The notes: a model not told the origin generated them from the sequence alone. DNA of 64,000 bases from Aquimarina aquimarini (GCF_900299535.1 NZ_OMKE01000023.1:310001-374000), one strand, 5' to 3'; shown: positions 17,457 to 27,743, counted from the stretch's first letter. Translations and numbers: made by a program.

Positions 17457-20384
17457 TTAGTATTTATAATTTAACCCAAATAAAAGTGTTCGTCCTCTGG
17501 GAAAGATTGTCTTATCAACTCCATTATTTTGAATCTCTGGGTCTAATCCAGAGTAATCTGTGATAATAAATGCATTTTGTACGCCAGTCCATAGACGAAG
17601 ACTAGATACACCTTTCATAATATTATGAAGTGTATATCCTAGTGTGATATTATCCATTCTGAGAAAAGACGCATCTTCTATATAGTAATCAGATAGGATT
17701 ACATCAGGAGTATTTTGAAAATTAGTATCTACAATAGAAGAAGGAGTATTACTAAATACAGTTCTAAAAGCATTACCTAATTGCGCATTTTTTGAATTGA
17801 CGTTGTTATATATTTCTCCGCCTATATTTGACCTCATGCTAAAACTAAAATCGAAATTTTTATAGTTTAAATTAGATTGTAGTCCCATAATAAGATCAGG
17901 GGTACCTTTACCAGAGATATACCTATCATTGTTGTTAATGATGCCATCATTATTAAGATCGGCATAGGCTCCTTCTATAGGGTTTCCTTGATCATCATAG
18001 ATTTGTGCATAAGTAAAAAAGGAATAAGGAGCTTCTCCTTGTCTTTGTATCTGTATAGTATTTCCTGTACCTCCATCAATATCAGTAGTTAATATATCTT
18101 GATTGAATGCCAAGTTTCCTATTTCACGATCTATATAAGTGGCATTATAACTTACATTCCAGTTAAAATCACTTTTTTGAATAATATTAGCATTAATAGT
18201 GAATTCAATACCTTGTGTAGTGAATTTACCAATATTTTGGAATCCTTGATTAGAAAAGTTTGCTGCATCAGGAATAGGAGCTTCAGAAAGTAAATCGTCT
18301 GATTCTTTTCTAAATACATCAATAGCACCACTAATTCTGTTTTTAAAGAAACCATAATCTAAACCGATATTGTATTCTGTTATTTTTTCCCACTCTATAT
18401 TTTCATTCCTAAACTGAGGTTGTACAATGTTTATGACGTTGCCATCAAGAATATATTGAGTAAGAGGGCTACTTCTTCTGTATCTTTCTAGGTATGCATA
18501 CGCTTGACTAATATCTTGTTGACCTGTTATACCATATCCTAATCGTAATTTTAGGTTGCTTAGTACAGTAGAATTTTTCAAGAAATTCTCTTCACTTATT
18601 TGCCACCCAAAAGATGCTGAAGGAAAATATCCCCATCTATTGTTTTCACCAAATCTAGACGTTCCATCTCTACGTATAGATGCAGATAAAAAGTACTTAT
18701 CATTGTATTTTAAGTTTGTTCTTGCAAAGTAGGCCAGAAGAACCTGATCAGGGTCAATAGTTCTTTCTGAGGCAGACCCTGGATCACGTTGATTACCAGT
18801 TTCAAATCTATCAAAATCAAATTTTTGATAAGAGTATCCACCAGTGGCTTCGATGTCTAACCTATTAAGAGTTTTGGTATAGGTAAGATAAGCATCCAGA
18901 AGACGGTTTTTGATTAATAAATCAGTATCTGTCTTAGATCCCAAAAACTCCCCTTGAGTTGCATTGAAACCAAGTGCACTTTGTGTAGAAACTTCTTTGA
19001 AGCGGTCAGTTTCACTGTCATCCAATCCCAAATTTACAATAGCTCTCAAATCAGGGAAAAAGTGCAGTTGATAATCGAGTTTTATATTCCCAAAATATCT
19101 TCTTACGTTGGCAATTTCTCTAGTTTGTAATAATTCTGCCAATGGGTTTCTTTGTACATTACCAGAAGCAAATCCAGTAGTTGCATCTCTATATTCAAAA
19201 AAACCATCATACGGAGAATTTGCATCAAATACTGGTTGTGTAGGGTCAAATGTAATAGCCGCTCCTTCTACTCCTGGGGCAAAACGATTTTTTTCAAAAT
19301 TCAGATTAGCATTAACATCGATTTTAAGATGATTGTCAAATAACTTTGGGTTTAGAGAAAGAGAAGTAGTTGTTCTTTCAAATTTAGAAGTTTTTCTAAG
19401 CCCTTCTTGATCAGCTCTTCCTATAGATATTCTTGTGGGTAATGCATCCATAAGAGAACCGCTTACAGATAGATTGTGATCTGTAGAAAAAGCAGTTCTG
19501 TATATTTCATCTTGCCAATCTGTACTGGCAGTACCTAGCTCAGCGACTCTTGCAGGTAAATTTTGGGCTATAAATGCTCTGTACTCATCAGCAGAAAATA
19601 CATCTACAGTTTCGTTAGCGCGAGTTATACTAGTTTTAGAATTTAAGCTAATTTGTAATTTCTTTTTTCCTTTTTTGGTAGTAATTATAATAACACCATT
19701 GGCACCACGATTACCATATATAGCTGCAGCAGATGCATCTTTTAGTATAGAAAAAGATTCGATATCATTTGGGTTGATTGCAGAGAGAATAGATCTAGAA
19801 CCATTGGCCAAATCTCCTGAGTCATTTAGAGGAAGCCCATCTATAACGATCAAAGGGTCATTTGAAGCATTCAGAGAGGCTCCTCCTCTAATTCTTATTT
19901 CAGAATTGGCGGCAGGGCCTCCATTGGTATTGATAGATACTCCTGCAATTTTACCATTGAATAGATTTTCTGCGGTAACATTGTTACCTGTATTAAAATC
20001 TTTTGTAGTAATAAGAGCTACAGACCCTGTTAGGTCTTTTTTTCTGGTAGAACCATAACCAACGACTACTACTTGTTCTAGTTCTGCAGCATCTTCTTCT
20101 AGAGCAATATCAAGAGAGGTTTGACCATCATAGGGTATTTCTTGAGCTACAAATCCAACATAAGAAAACACAATAATATCTCCAGTATTGATATTGGGTA
20201 ATGAATAGGCTCCATCAAAATCAGAACTTGTTCCATTGGTAGATTCCTTAACAATGATATTTACACCAGGAATGGGTTGACCATTTCCTGCATCAGTAAT
20301 TGTTCCCTCAACAACTGACTGTGCAAAAAAGCTCATTGGTAAGAACCAGAATAAAAACAATGCGCTTTTGGTAAATGTTTTCAT
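17457..20384 (-). CDS. susC: SusC/RagA-family TonB-linked outer-membrane transporter
   Basis: A 975-residue protein with signal peptide, an N-terminal carboxypeptidase-regulatory-like domain (about residues 24-100), a TonB-box-like region (VVVVGYGSTRKKDLTGSV), the plug (NGKIAGVSINTNGG, RIRGGASLNASNDPLIVIDG, ILKDASAAAIYGNRGANGVIIITTKKG) and a 22-strand-type barrel ending GRTLLFGLNYKY. It moves oligosaccharides across the outer membrane with TonB energy. First gene of the sus operon. A LacI-type palindrome lies 108-123 nt upstream. Confidence 0.96.
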   Translation of the reverse strand: MKTFTKSALFLFWFLPMSFFAQSVVEGTITDAGNGQPIPGVNIIVKESTNGTSSDFDGAYSLPNINTGDIIVFSYVGFVAQEIPYDGQTSLDIALEEDAAELEQVVVVGYGSTRKKDLTGSVALITTKDFNTGNNVTAENLFNGKIAGVSINTNGGPAANSEIRIRGGASLNASNDPLIVIDGLPLNDSGDLANGSRSILSAINPNDIESFSILKDASAAAIYGNRGANGVIIITTKKGKKKLQISLNSKTSITRANETVDVFSADEYRAFIAQNLPARVAELGTASTDWQDEIYRTAFSTDHNLSVSGSLMDALPTRISIGRADQEGLRKTSKFERTTTSLSLNPKLFDNHLKIDVNANLNFEKNRFAPGVEGAAITFDPTQPVFDANSPYDGFFEYRDATTGFASGNVQRNPLAELLQTREIANVRRYFGNIKLDYQLHFFPDLRAIVNLGLDDSETDRFKEVSTQSALGFNATQGEFLGSKTDTDLLIKNRLLDAYLTYTKTLNRLDIEATGGYSYQKFDFDRFETGNQRDPGSASERTIDPDQVLLAYFARTNLKYNDKYFLSASIRRDGTSRFGENNRWGYFPSASFGWQISEENFLKNSTVLSNLKLRLGYGITGQQDISQAYAYLERYRRSSPLTQYILDGNVINIVQPQFRNENIEWEKITEYNIGLDYGFFKNRISGAIDVFRKESDDLLSEAPIPDAANFSNQGFQNIGKFTTQGIEFTINANIIQKSDFNWNVSYNATYIDREIGNLAFNQDILTTDIDGGTGNTIQIQRQGEAPYSFFTYAQIYDDQGNPIEGAYADLNNDGIINNNDRYISGKGTPDLIMGLQSNLNYKNFDFSFSMRSNIGGEIYNNVNSKNAQLGNAFRTVFSNTPSSIVDTNFQNTPDVILSDYYIEDASFLRMDNITLGYTLHNIMKGVSSLRLWTGVQNAFIITDYSGLDPEIQNNGVDKTIFPRGRTLLFGLNYKY

Positions 20385-20416
20385 ATAAATTAAATTAGTT
20401 TTTGATTGTTTTACGT

Positions 20417-20437
20417 CTTATATTCTCGCTTTCTGCA
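20417..20437. promoter_or_regulatory. 21-bp motif shared with the MFS transporter promoter (copy 1)
   Basis: CTTATATTCTC-G-CTTTCT-G-CA, 33-53 nt upstream of susC. It matches 21767-21787 at 19 of 21 positions. As the two copies point opposite ways relative to their genes, a double-strand DNA-binding site is likelier than an RNA element. Confidence 0.5.
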
Positions 20438-20491
20438 ACCAAAGTATGTAAATTTTGAGTTAAATTTTTATCAATTTGTAATCAGAATCTT

Positions 20492-20507
20492 ACGCAAACG
20501 TTTGCGT
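20492..20507. promoter_or_regulatory. LacI-family operator palindrome
   Basis: ACGCAAACGTTTGCGT is a perfect 16-bp palindrome with the central CG and AAACGTTT core typical of LacI/GalR-family operators. It sits between the divergent susC and lacI-type genes, so the neighbouring regulator (20693-21715) is the natural ligand. Confidence 0.75.
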
Positions 20508-20692
20508 GTGGAAAACTTTTGAAATTCTATTAAAATTTTAAGCATTATTCTGGGCATATAGCATATTTTGATGCTTAAATTTGGTTTTTGATAAATAGAA
20601 AATACTTGACACGTATGTTGTAATGATCTAAAAAATGCTGTTTTTTTAGTTTATTTCATAAAAAGGAATAAAAACCAGGTAAGGAAAAATAA

Positions 20693-21715
20693 ATGAAACA
20701 AAAAGTAACATTAAAACAAATAGCAAAGGAATTGGATGTTTCTATTTCTACTGTATCAAAAGCATTAAAAGATAGTGCAGAAATCAGTTTAGATACCCGA
20801 CAAAAGGTAAAAGCTTTTGCTAAATTATATAATTACAAACCTAATAATATAGCGTTAAGCCTTAAGAATAGAAAAACAAAGACAATTGGTGTGATTATAC
20901 CAGAGATAGTACATCATTTTTTTACAACTGTAATCGGAGGAGTAGAGAAGGTTGCTAATGCGAAAGGATATAATGTCATTATTTGCTCCTCTAATAATTC
21001 TTTTGATAAAGAGGTGATTAATATGGAAATGTTGGCAAGTGGTAGTGCTGATGGGTTTATTTTATCTGTAGCAAAAGAAACACAACTCAAAAAGGATTAT
21101 CATCATATTCAGGAAACTATGAGTCAAGGCATGCCTGTTGTTCTTTTTGATAGGATTATTGATGAGATAGTCTGTGATAAAGTAATTATTGATGATGCAA
21201 AAGGGGCCCAAATGGCAACAAATCACCTACTATCTATAGGTTGTAGAAATATTGCGATCATTACTACAGTAGATTATATAAGTGTAGGAAAATTAAGGAC
21301 AAATGGATACTTACGAGCACTTAGGGGGTATGATATACCAGAAAAAGAAGAGTTTATTCTTAAAATAGAAGATGTAGGTAATTGTGAAGCAGAGATTTCT
21401 GAATTTTTATTAAATAAAGATATTGATGCAGTTTTTGCGGTAAACGAACTTTTTGCGGTTACGGCTACCAAAGTTCTGAACGAACAAGGGAAAACAGTAC
21501 CCAATGATGTTGCAATTATTGGTTTTACAGATGGAATTTTATCTAAACATTTTATTCCTAGTTTAACTACTATTAGTCAGCATGGAGAAGATATGGGAAT
21601 ACGAGCCGCCAAGCTTTTGATTGATAAATTAGAATGCGATGATACTGAGGCAGAAGAGTATAGGACTGTTATTATTGATACAAGTTTGGTAGAAAGAAAA
21701 TCTACAAAAAAATAA
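20693..21715 (+). CDS. LacI-family transcriptional regulator
   Basis: A 340-residue regulator with an N-terminal helix-turn-helix (VTLKQIAKELDVSISTVSKALKDSAEIS, residues about 3-32), a hinge helix (NNIALSLKNRKT) and a periplasmic-binding-protein-like sensor domain (TIGVIIPEIVHHFF, ADGFILSVA, GMPVVLFDRI, DAVFAVNELFAV, GFTDGILSKHFIPSLTTI). It stands between the sus operon and the MFS/pgmB/GH65 genes, and a matching palindrome lies in the shared promoter region. It likely controls the maltodextrin locus, with maltose or a related sugar as inducer (inferred). Confidence 0.95.
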   Translation: MKQKVTLKQIAKELDVSISTVSKALKDSAEISLDTRQKVKAFAKLYNYKPNNIALSLKNRKTKTIGVIIPEIVHHFFTTVIGGVEKVANAKGYNVIICSSNNSFDKEVINMEMLASGSADGFILSVAKETQLKKDYHHIQETMSQGMPVVLFDRIIDEIVCDKVIIDDAKGAQMATNHLLSIGCRNIAIITTVDYISVGKLRTNGYLRALRGYDIPEKEEFILKIEDVGNCEAEISEFLLNKDIDAVFAVNELFAVTATKVLNEQGKTVPNDVAIIGFTDGILSKHFIPSLTTISQHGEDMGIRAAKLLIDKLECDDTEAEEYRTVIIDTSLVERKSTKK

Positions 21716-21759
21716 TCTCAAATCTTTTTAATTAAAAAATTATAATATCTTTGACCCCG

Positions 21760-21803
21760 ATCAAAACTTATATTCTCACTTTCTACATAAAATAAGTTTT
21801 GAT
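21760..21803. promoter_or_regulatory. Inverted repeat and shared 21-bp motif upstream of MFS gene (copy 2)
   Basis: ATCAAAACTTAT (21760-21771) and ATAAGTTTTGAT (21792-21803) are perfect 12-bp inverted repeats. The second copy of the 21-bp motif (21767-21787) overlaps the left arm and fills the spacer. It lies 43-86 nt before the MFS start and may be a regulator site or an RNA hairpin. Confidence 0.45.
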
Positions 21804-21845
21804 AAGTCATGCGCTTATCAGTGTAATTATTAAACATTCACTATA

Positions 21846-23222
21846 ATGAACAAGCGTACATTAGGATTCTGGGAAATCTGGAACATGAGTTTCGGTTTTT
21901 TAGGAATTCAATTCGGTTTTGCTTTGCAAGGCGGATTTATGTCTCGAATATTCCAAACATTAGGAGCAGAAAAAGATGCGATACCTTTATTGTGGATTGC
22001 AGCGCCATTAACAGGACTTTTAGTGCAACCTATAATCGGATATCTAAGTGATCGTACTTGGAGTGCCAAATGGGGGCGTCGTAGACCTTACTTTTTGATA
22101 GGTGCTATATTGAGCTCTTTGGCTTTGTTTATAGTACCACATTCTCCCTTTTTATGGGTTGCGGCTGGACTTTTATGGATTTTAGATGCCTCTATTAATA
22201 TTTCTATGGAACCTTTTAGGGCTTTGGTAGCAGATAAATTACCAGAATCTCAACGCTCATATGGTTTTGTAACTCAGACATTGATAATTGGTATTGGTAC
22301 CTGGGTAGCTAGTAATTTACCTTGGGTGATTTCACAAATGGGAGTAAGCGATGCTGCTCCTACTGGAGTTATTCCTATGTCTGTAAAAATAGCTTTTGCT
22401 ATTGGTGCTTTTATTTTTCTGGTAAGTATCTTATATACTGTATTTACTACTTCTGAATATCCTCCAGAAGATATGGAGGAGTTTGAAAAAGAGAAAAAAA
22501 GAAAAAATCAATTCATTCCTGATATATTGAATAATATTGGCAGTATGCCAGTTACAATGAAAAAATTAGGATTGGTTCAGTTTTTTAGCTGGTTTGCCTT
22601 TTTTACTATGTGGAGTTTGGCAAACCCTGCATTGACAGAGCATGTGTTTAAGACACCAGCTCCCATAGAATCAGCATATAATATGACTGCGAATGAATCT
22701 GCTTTGGCATTTGAAAAAGCGAATACAGCATTTCAAAAATCATCTAATGAGGTAGGCAGATATATGGGAACCTATGGGTTGTCATCTATGGCATTCGCAT
22801 TGTTACTTACTTTTTATACTTCGAGAAAGAGAATCAATAGAAAATGGATTCATTTATGCGCTCTCATCTTGGGAGGAGTAGGATTTATTTCTATGTATTT
22901 TATCCCTTCACCAGAATGGTTGCTTCTTTCTTTTACATTAATAGGTTTTGCTTGGGGGAGTATTTTGTCTATGCCTTATGCTATGCTTTCTAGTTCTGTT
23001 GATCCCAAAAAAATGGGAGTCATCATGGGGATATTCAATATGTTTATTGTATTGCCGCAAATTATAGCTGCGTTAGGAGGAGTTAATATAGCATATAAAA
23101 TTATTGGAGAAGAAACAATTAATGCAATGTTGATAGCTGGAATAAGTCTAATCATTGCAGGTCTTTGCAATCTGCTTATAACCAATAAAAACGCAATAAC
23201 ATATAACCCTAAAGAAGCATAA
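21846..23222 (+). CDS. SLC45/GPH-type MFS sugar transporter (probable maltose importer)
   Basis: A 458-residue protein with 12 membrane helices. [22 protein letters not shown] at the start, and [19 protein letters not shown] (the loop 2-3 MFS motif), are characteristic of the SLC45/glycoside-pentoside-hexuronide relatives used by Flavobacteria for maltose. It is 4 nt upstream of pgmB, so the pair is translationally linked. It probably brings maltose across the inner membrane for the phosphorylase encoded two genes on. Confidence 0.9.
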   Translation: MNKRTLGFWEIWNMSFGFLGIQFGFALQGGFMSRIFQTLGAEKDAIPLLWIAAPLTGLLVQPIIGYLSDRTWSAKWGRRRPYFLIGAILSSLALFIVPHSPFLWVAAGLLWILDASINISMEPFRALVADKLPESQRSYGFVTQTLIIGIGTWVASNLPWVISQMGVSDAAPTGVIPMSVKIAFAIGAFIFLVSILYTVFTTSEYPPEDMEEFEKEKKRKNQFIPDILNNIGSMPVTMKKLGLVQFFSWFAFFTMWSLANPALTEHVFKTPAPIESAYNMTANESALAFEKANTAFQKSSNEVGRYMGTYGLSSMAFALLLTFYTSRKRINRKWIHLCALILGGVGFISMYFIPSPEWLLLSFTLIGFAWGSILSMPYAMLSSSVDPKKMGVIMGIFNMFIVLPQIIAALGGVNIAYKIIGEETINAMLIAGISLIIAGLCNLLITNKNAITYNPKEA

Positions 23223-23226
23223 CATA

Positions 23227-23883
23227 ATGAGAAAAGCATTTATATTCGATCTTGACGGTGTTATTGTAGATACCGCAAAATATCATTTTTTAGCATGGAA
23301 AAACCTAGCAAATAGTTTAGGTATTCATTTTACTGCAGAACAGAATGAGCAGTTAAAAGGAGTAAGTAGGATACAGTCTTTGAAAAAAATTCTAGAATGG
23401 GGTGATAAAACCATATCAGAAAAAGAGTTTACGCAATTAATGGCTGTTAAAAACGAAGAGTATCTAGCATATATATCAAAGATGGGAACCAATGAGATTT
23501 TACAAGATGTTCCTAGAGTATTGGATTATTTAATATCAAAAAAGCAAGCAGTAGGTTTAGGTTCAGCTAGTAAAAACGCAAGGATTATACTAAAAAGGGT
23601 ATCACTTTATGATAGGTTTGATACAATTGTAGACGGAACAAATGTTTCTAAGGCAAAACCTGATCCCGAAGTATTTTTATTGGCAGCAAAAGACTTAGGA
23701 GTTTCTGCCAAGAATAGTATTGTGTTTGAAGATTCTGTAGCAGGAATCGAGGCCGCAAATACTGCAGGGATGATTAGTATTGGTATTGGTGACAAAAAGA
23801 TCTTACATAAAGCAGATTACATTTTTACAGATTTTACAGAAATAAAAGAAGAATTTATAAATCAGTTGATCAAAAACAACTGA
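23227..23883 (+). CDS. pgmB: Beta-phosphoglucomutase
   Basis: A 218-residue HAD-superfamily protein with the nucleophile/acid pair Asp8 and Asp10 (FDLDGVIVDTA), the cap residues usual in beta-PGM (KGVSRIQSL), motif II GLGSASKNA and motif IV VFEDSVAGIEAA. It converts beta-glucose 1-phosphate to glucose 6-phosphate. The next gene, a GH65 phosphorylase, produces exactly that substrate, which supports the specific call over a generic HAD phosphatase. Confidence 0.94.
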   Translation: MRKAFIFDLDGVIVDTAKYHFLAWKNLANSLGIHFTAEQNEQLKGVSRIQSLKKILEWGDKTISEKEFTQLMAVKNEEYLAYISKMGTNEILQDVPRVLDYLISKKQAVGLGSASKNARIILKRVSLYDRFDTIVDGTNVSKAKPDPEVFLLAAKDLGVSAKNSIVFEDSVAGIEAANTAGMISIGIGDKKILHKADYIFTDFTEIKEEFINQLIKNN

Positions 23884-23982
23884 GATTTAAGGCACTATAT
23901 AAAGAGATTGTTTAGAGAAAACTTTGATAAAAAGTAGAAAAACAATCGTATAGAGTGGCTTAGTATGAATAAAAAATAACAG

Positions 23983-26289
23983 ATGAATCAGGATTATATA
24001 AAGCCAGATAACTGGTCAATTATTGAAGAAGGATTTGATGCAGAGAAAGTTAAATCTTCTGAAAGCCTTTTTAGTTTAGGAAATGGAGCAATGGGACAAC
24101 GCGCTAATTTTGAAGAAGCGTATTCAGGAGATACTTTTCAAGGAAGTTATATTGCAGGGGTGTATTATCCCGATAAGACCAGAGTAGGGTGGTGGAAAAA
24201 TGGGTATCCAGAGTATTTTGCCAAGGTGCTTAATGCACCAAATTGGATTGGTATTAATGTAATGGTAAATGGTGAAAACCTAGATTTACATAGATGTACA
24301 TCGATTACTAATTTTAGGAGAGAATTAAATATGAAAGAAGGCTGGTATCAACGTTCTTTTAATGCGGTTTTATCTAATTCTATAGAAGTATCAGTAAAAT
24401 CTACTCGTTTTTTATCTCTGGAGATGGATGAGGTAGGGGCTATTCGATACGAGGTAACCCCAATAAATAAAGATGCTGTTATAGAATTCACCCCCTATCT
24501 TGATTCAGGAATAACAAATGAGGATACTAATTGGGATGATAAATTCTGGGATACTTATGACCTTGCCCACAATAAGAATTCTGGATATATTCTTTCTAAA
24601 ACGATGAAAACCGATTTTCATGTATGTACAGCAATGTTGAATCATATTTTTGTTGATGGAAAGCAGCAAGAAATCCATCCTAAAACAGAAATCAATGGTA
24701 CGTATGTAAATCTAAAATATGCTTTGCAATCTTCTAAAGGGACAACGGTAAGTATTGTAAAATACGGAGGATATACAGTATCTTCTAATCATAGAGAAAG
24801 TGATTTAGAATATATAAGTTCTGCAATACTTCAAAAAGCTTCAAAATTAGGGTTTGATGCTCTATTAGAGAAACAGAAAAAAGCTTGGGAAACAATATGG
24901 GATATGTCTGATATTGTCATCAAAGGAGATGTAAAGGCACAGCAAGGGATACGATTTAATATTTTTCAATTAAATCAGACATATCTGGGCAAGGATGCCA
25001 GATTAAATATAGGCCCTAAAGGATTTACTGGTGAAAAGTATGGAGGAAGTACTTACTGGGATACAGAAGCATATTGTATTCCGTTTTATATGGCTACCAA
25101 AAATCAAGAAGTCGCTAGAAATTTGTTGACATATCGTTATCATCACTTGGATAAAGCTATTGAGAATGCTAAAAAACTAGGATTCATTAATGGAGCAGCA
25201 CTATATCCAATGGTGACCATGAATGGCGAAGAATGTCATAATGAATGGGAAATCACTTTTGAAGAAATTCATCGTAACGGTGCAATGGTTTTTGCGATCT
25301 ATAATTATGTTAGATATACAGGAGATTATAGGTATATACCAGAGAAAGGGCTAGAAGTAATGATAGCAATTGCTCGTTTTTGGCATCAGAGAGCAACATT
25401 CTCTACTGATAAAAATAAATATGTAATTCTGGGAGTTACAGGACCCAATGAATACGAAAATAACATTAATAATAATTGGTATACAAATTACTTGGCAAAA
25501 TGGTGTATCGAATATTGTGTTAAAAATATAGATACCGTAAAAGAAACATACAAAGAAGACTATGATAGAATTATAAGAAAAACAAATATAAGTCAGACAG
25601 AAATTCAAGCGATGTTAGAGGTCGCTAAGAAGATGTATTTTCCGTATTCAGAAAAATATCAGGTATACTTGCAACAAGATGGATTTCTTGATAAAGAATT
25701 GATTACTGTTAAAGATCTAGATACATCACAACGACCAATTAATCAAAAATGGAGTTGGGATCGTATATTACGTTCTCCTTATATAAAACAAGCAGATATA
25801 CTTCAAGGGTTTTATATGTTTGAAGATAAATTTACCAAAGAAGAGTTAAAGCTTCATTTTGATTTCTATGAGCCATTTACGGTACATGAATCTTCACTTT
25901 CTCCATGTGTACATAGCATTCTGGCTGCTACATTAGATAGAATGGATCAAGCATATGCATTTTACCTTAGAACATCAAGGCTTGATCTTGATGATTATAA
26001 TAAAGAGGTTGAAGAGGGGCTGCATATTACCAGTATGGCTGGAACATGGATGAGTATTGTAGAAGGGTTTGGAGGACTTAGAATGAAAGATAATAAACTC
26101 TCTTTTGCTCCAAAAATACCTAAAGAGTGGAGCGGATATGTTTTTAATGTAAACTATAGAAATCAAATTCTTAGAGTCGATGTTTCTCAAGAAGGTACTT
26201 CTTTTAGTCTAGAAGGAGATCAGGAATTACTAATTTACGTAAATGGTAAAGAGCTTACTATTACTCCTGATACTCTTGTTACTGTCTAA
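23983..26289 (+). CDS. GH65 disaccharide phosphorylase (probable maltose phosphorylase)
   Basis: A 768-residue cytoplasmic glycoside hydrolase family 65 protein. N-terminal beta-sandwich (SLFSLGNGAMGQRANFEE), (alpha/alpha)6 barrel with the active-site segment NGEECHNEWEITFEEIHRNG, where a Glu near residue 423 is the likely general acid, and a phosphate-binding region near HESSLSPCVHSI. GH65 also contains trehalose and kojibiose phosphorylases. Maltose is favoured because pgmB, a maltose-type transporter and amylases surround it. Products would be glucose and beta-glucose 1-phosphate. Confidence 0.92.
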   Translation: MNQDYIKPDNWSIIEEGFDAEKVKSSESLFSLGNGAMGQRANFEEAYSGDTFQGSYIAGVYYPDKTRVGWWKNGYPEYFAKVLNAPNWIGINVMVNGENLDLHRCTSITNFRRELNMKEGWYQRSFNAVLSNSIEVSVKSTRFLSLEMDEVGAIRYEVTPINKDAVIEFTPYLDSGITNEDTNWDDKFWDTYDLAHNKNSGYILSKTMKTDFHVCTAMLNHIFVDGKQQEIHPKTEINGTYVNLKYALQSSKGTTVSIVKYGGYTVSSNHRESDLEYISSAILQKASKLGFDALLEKQKKAWETIWDMSDIVIKGDVKAQQGIRFNIFQLNQTYLGKDARLNIGPKGFTGEKYGGSTYWDTEAYCIPFYMATKNQEVARNLLTYRYHHLDKAIENAKKLGFINGAALYPMVTMNGEECHNEWEITFEEIHRNGAMVFAIYNYVRYTGDYRYIPEKGLEVMIAIARFWHQRATFSTDKNKYVILGVTGPNEYENNINNNWYTNYLAKWCIEYCVKNIDTVKETYKEDYDRIIRKTNISQTEIQAMLEVAKKMYFPYSEKYQVYLQQDGFLDKELITVKDLDTSQRPINQKWSWDRILRSPYIKQADILQGFYMFEDKFTKEELKLHFDFYEPFTVHESSLSPCVHSILAATLDRMDQAYAFYLRTSRLDLDDYNKEVEEGLHITSMAGTWMSIVEGFGGLRMKDNKLSFAPKIPKEWSGYVFNVNYRNQILRVDVSQEGTSFSLEGDQELLIYVNGKELTITPDTLVTV

Positions 26290-26330
26290 TAGAAACTAAT
26301 AATTAATGTAACCATAGAAAATTTTGAACC

Positions 26331-27719
26331 ATGAAAAAAATTACAATAGGCTTTGTTACTGCTATACTTTTGTTTTCTTGTGGGAAAACAAAAAAAGAAG
26401 AAGTAGTAAACAACCAAGAGATAAAGGTTGAGAAAGAAGTGAAAAAAGAAGTGCTTCAGCCAATTGATAACGAAGCGATAGAAAATGCAGTCATTTATGA
26501 AGTAAATATTCGCCAATATTCTGAAGAAGGTAGTTTTAATGCATTTACCAAAGATATTCCTGTTTTGAAACAAATGGGAGTCAAGATAGTATGGGTTATG
26601 CCAATTTATCCGATTTCTACCACCAAAAGCAAAGGATCACTAGGAAGTTATTATGCGATATCAGATTATACTACGGTCAACCCTGAGTTTGGTACTATTG
26701 AAGATTTTAGAGAATTAGTAAAAACTGCTCATGATAATGGGATTTATGTCATTTTAGATTGGGTGGCAAATCATACAGGGTGGGATCATATATGGTTAAA
26801 AGAACACCCAGAATATTATACCAAAGATAAAGATGGTAATATAACACATACTGTTGATACAGACTGGACCGATATAGCTGATCTTGATTATAATAATCAA
26901 GAGATGCGGAAGCAGATGAAAGATGCTATGATCTACTGGTTACAAGAAGAGGGAATAGATGGTTTTAGGTGTGATGTTGCAGGAATGGTTCCTACTGATT
27001 TCTGGGACAATACAGTACGAGAACTTAAGAAGATAAAGCCTGTATTTATGTTAGCAGAAGGATGGGAACCAGAATTGTTAAAGAATGCTTTTGATATGGG
27101 TTATGGATGGGATACTCATCATAAAATGAATGATATTGCTCAAGGAAAAGCAGGTGTTAGCCAATGGGATAAAAGGATGACTCAAATAGATTCTATGTAT
27201 ACAAAGGATAATATCTTAATGAATTTTACATCTAATCATGATGAAAATTCATGGAATGGAACGGTACAGGAGAGAATGGGAGAGGCCAAAGAGATGTTTG
27301 CAGTACTTTCATATCTTACTCCAGGTATGCCTTTGATTTATTCAGGACAAGAATATGATATGAATAAACGCTTATTGTTTTTTGAGAAAGATACTATTAA
27401 GAAAGAAAAAGGAGTGTTTTTTCCTTTGTATGAAAAGTTAGGTAAACTAAAAAATACAAATCCAGCACTACATACAGGAAAGAATGCAGCAACCTATAAA
27501 AGGATTCAAACCTCTGATGATACCAAAATTTTGGCATTTGCGAGGAACAAAGAAGAACATAAAATACTTTTTATAGCAAATATGACAAAAGATGTAATGT
27601 CATTTAATATAGAATCTACAGGTAAGTTTAAAGATTATTTCTCGGGAAAAATGATAGAAATGGCACCTAATAATGTTTATGAATTTAAACCGTGGCAGTA
27701 TATGGTTTTGGTTAAATAA
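26331..27719 (+). CDS. GH13 alpha-amylase-family lipoprotein
   Basis: A 462-residue lipoprotein (lipobox LFSC, Cys17) with a complete GH13 barrel: DWVANHTG, GFRCDVAG (nucleophile Asp215), AEGWEP (acid/base Glu243) and SNHDEN (Asp304). A Lys/Glu-rich linker follows the lipid anchor. It lies 41 nt after the GH65 gene. As a lipid-anchored enzyme it probably degrades maltodextrins in the periplasm to the maltose used by the MFS transporter, while the amylase of the sus operon works on the surface. Exact specificity (alpha-amylase, neopullulanase or alpha-glucosidase) is not decided. Confidence 0.92.
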   Translation: MKKITIGFVTAILLFSCGKTKKEEVVNNQEIKVEKEVKKEVLQPIDNEAIENAVIYEVNIRQYSEEGSFNAFTKDIPVLKQMGVKIVWVMPIYPISTTKSKGSLGSYYAISDYTTVNPEFGTIEDFRELVKTAHDNGIYVILDWVANHTGWDHIWLKEHPEYYTKDKDGNITHTVDTDWTDIADLDYNNQEMRKQMKDAMIYWLQEEGIDGFRCDVAGMVPTDFWDNTVRELKKIKPVFMLAEGWEPELLKNAFDMGYGWDTHHKMNDIAQGKAGVSQWDKRMTQIDSMYTKDNILMNFTSNHDENSWNGTVQERMGEAKEMFAVLSYLTPGMPLIYSGQEYDMNKRLLFFEKDTIKKEKGVFFPLYEKLGKLKNTNPALHTGKNAATYKRIQTSDDTKILAFARNKEEHKILFIANMTKDVMSFNIESTGKFKDYFSGKMIEMAPNNVYEFKPWQYMVLVK

Positions 27720-27743
27720 TAATCAAAACAAGTGTTAATTTGT

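Larger units (their letters stand above)
20385..20692. other. Divergent promoter region of susC and lacI-type regulator
   Basis: A 308-nt region with promoters for both directions. It holds the LacI-type palindrome (20492-20507) and a 21-bp motif (20417-20437) repeated upstream of the MFS gene. No gene is visible. Confidence 0.7.

Noticed and set aside
19675..20058. 127-codon frame antisense to susC
   Set aside because: Lies opposite the conserved plug region of SusC; no promoter or protein signature.
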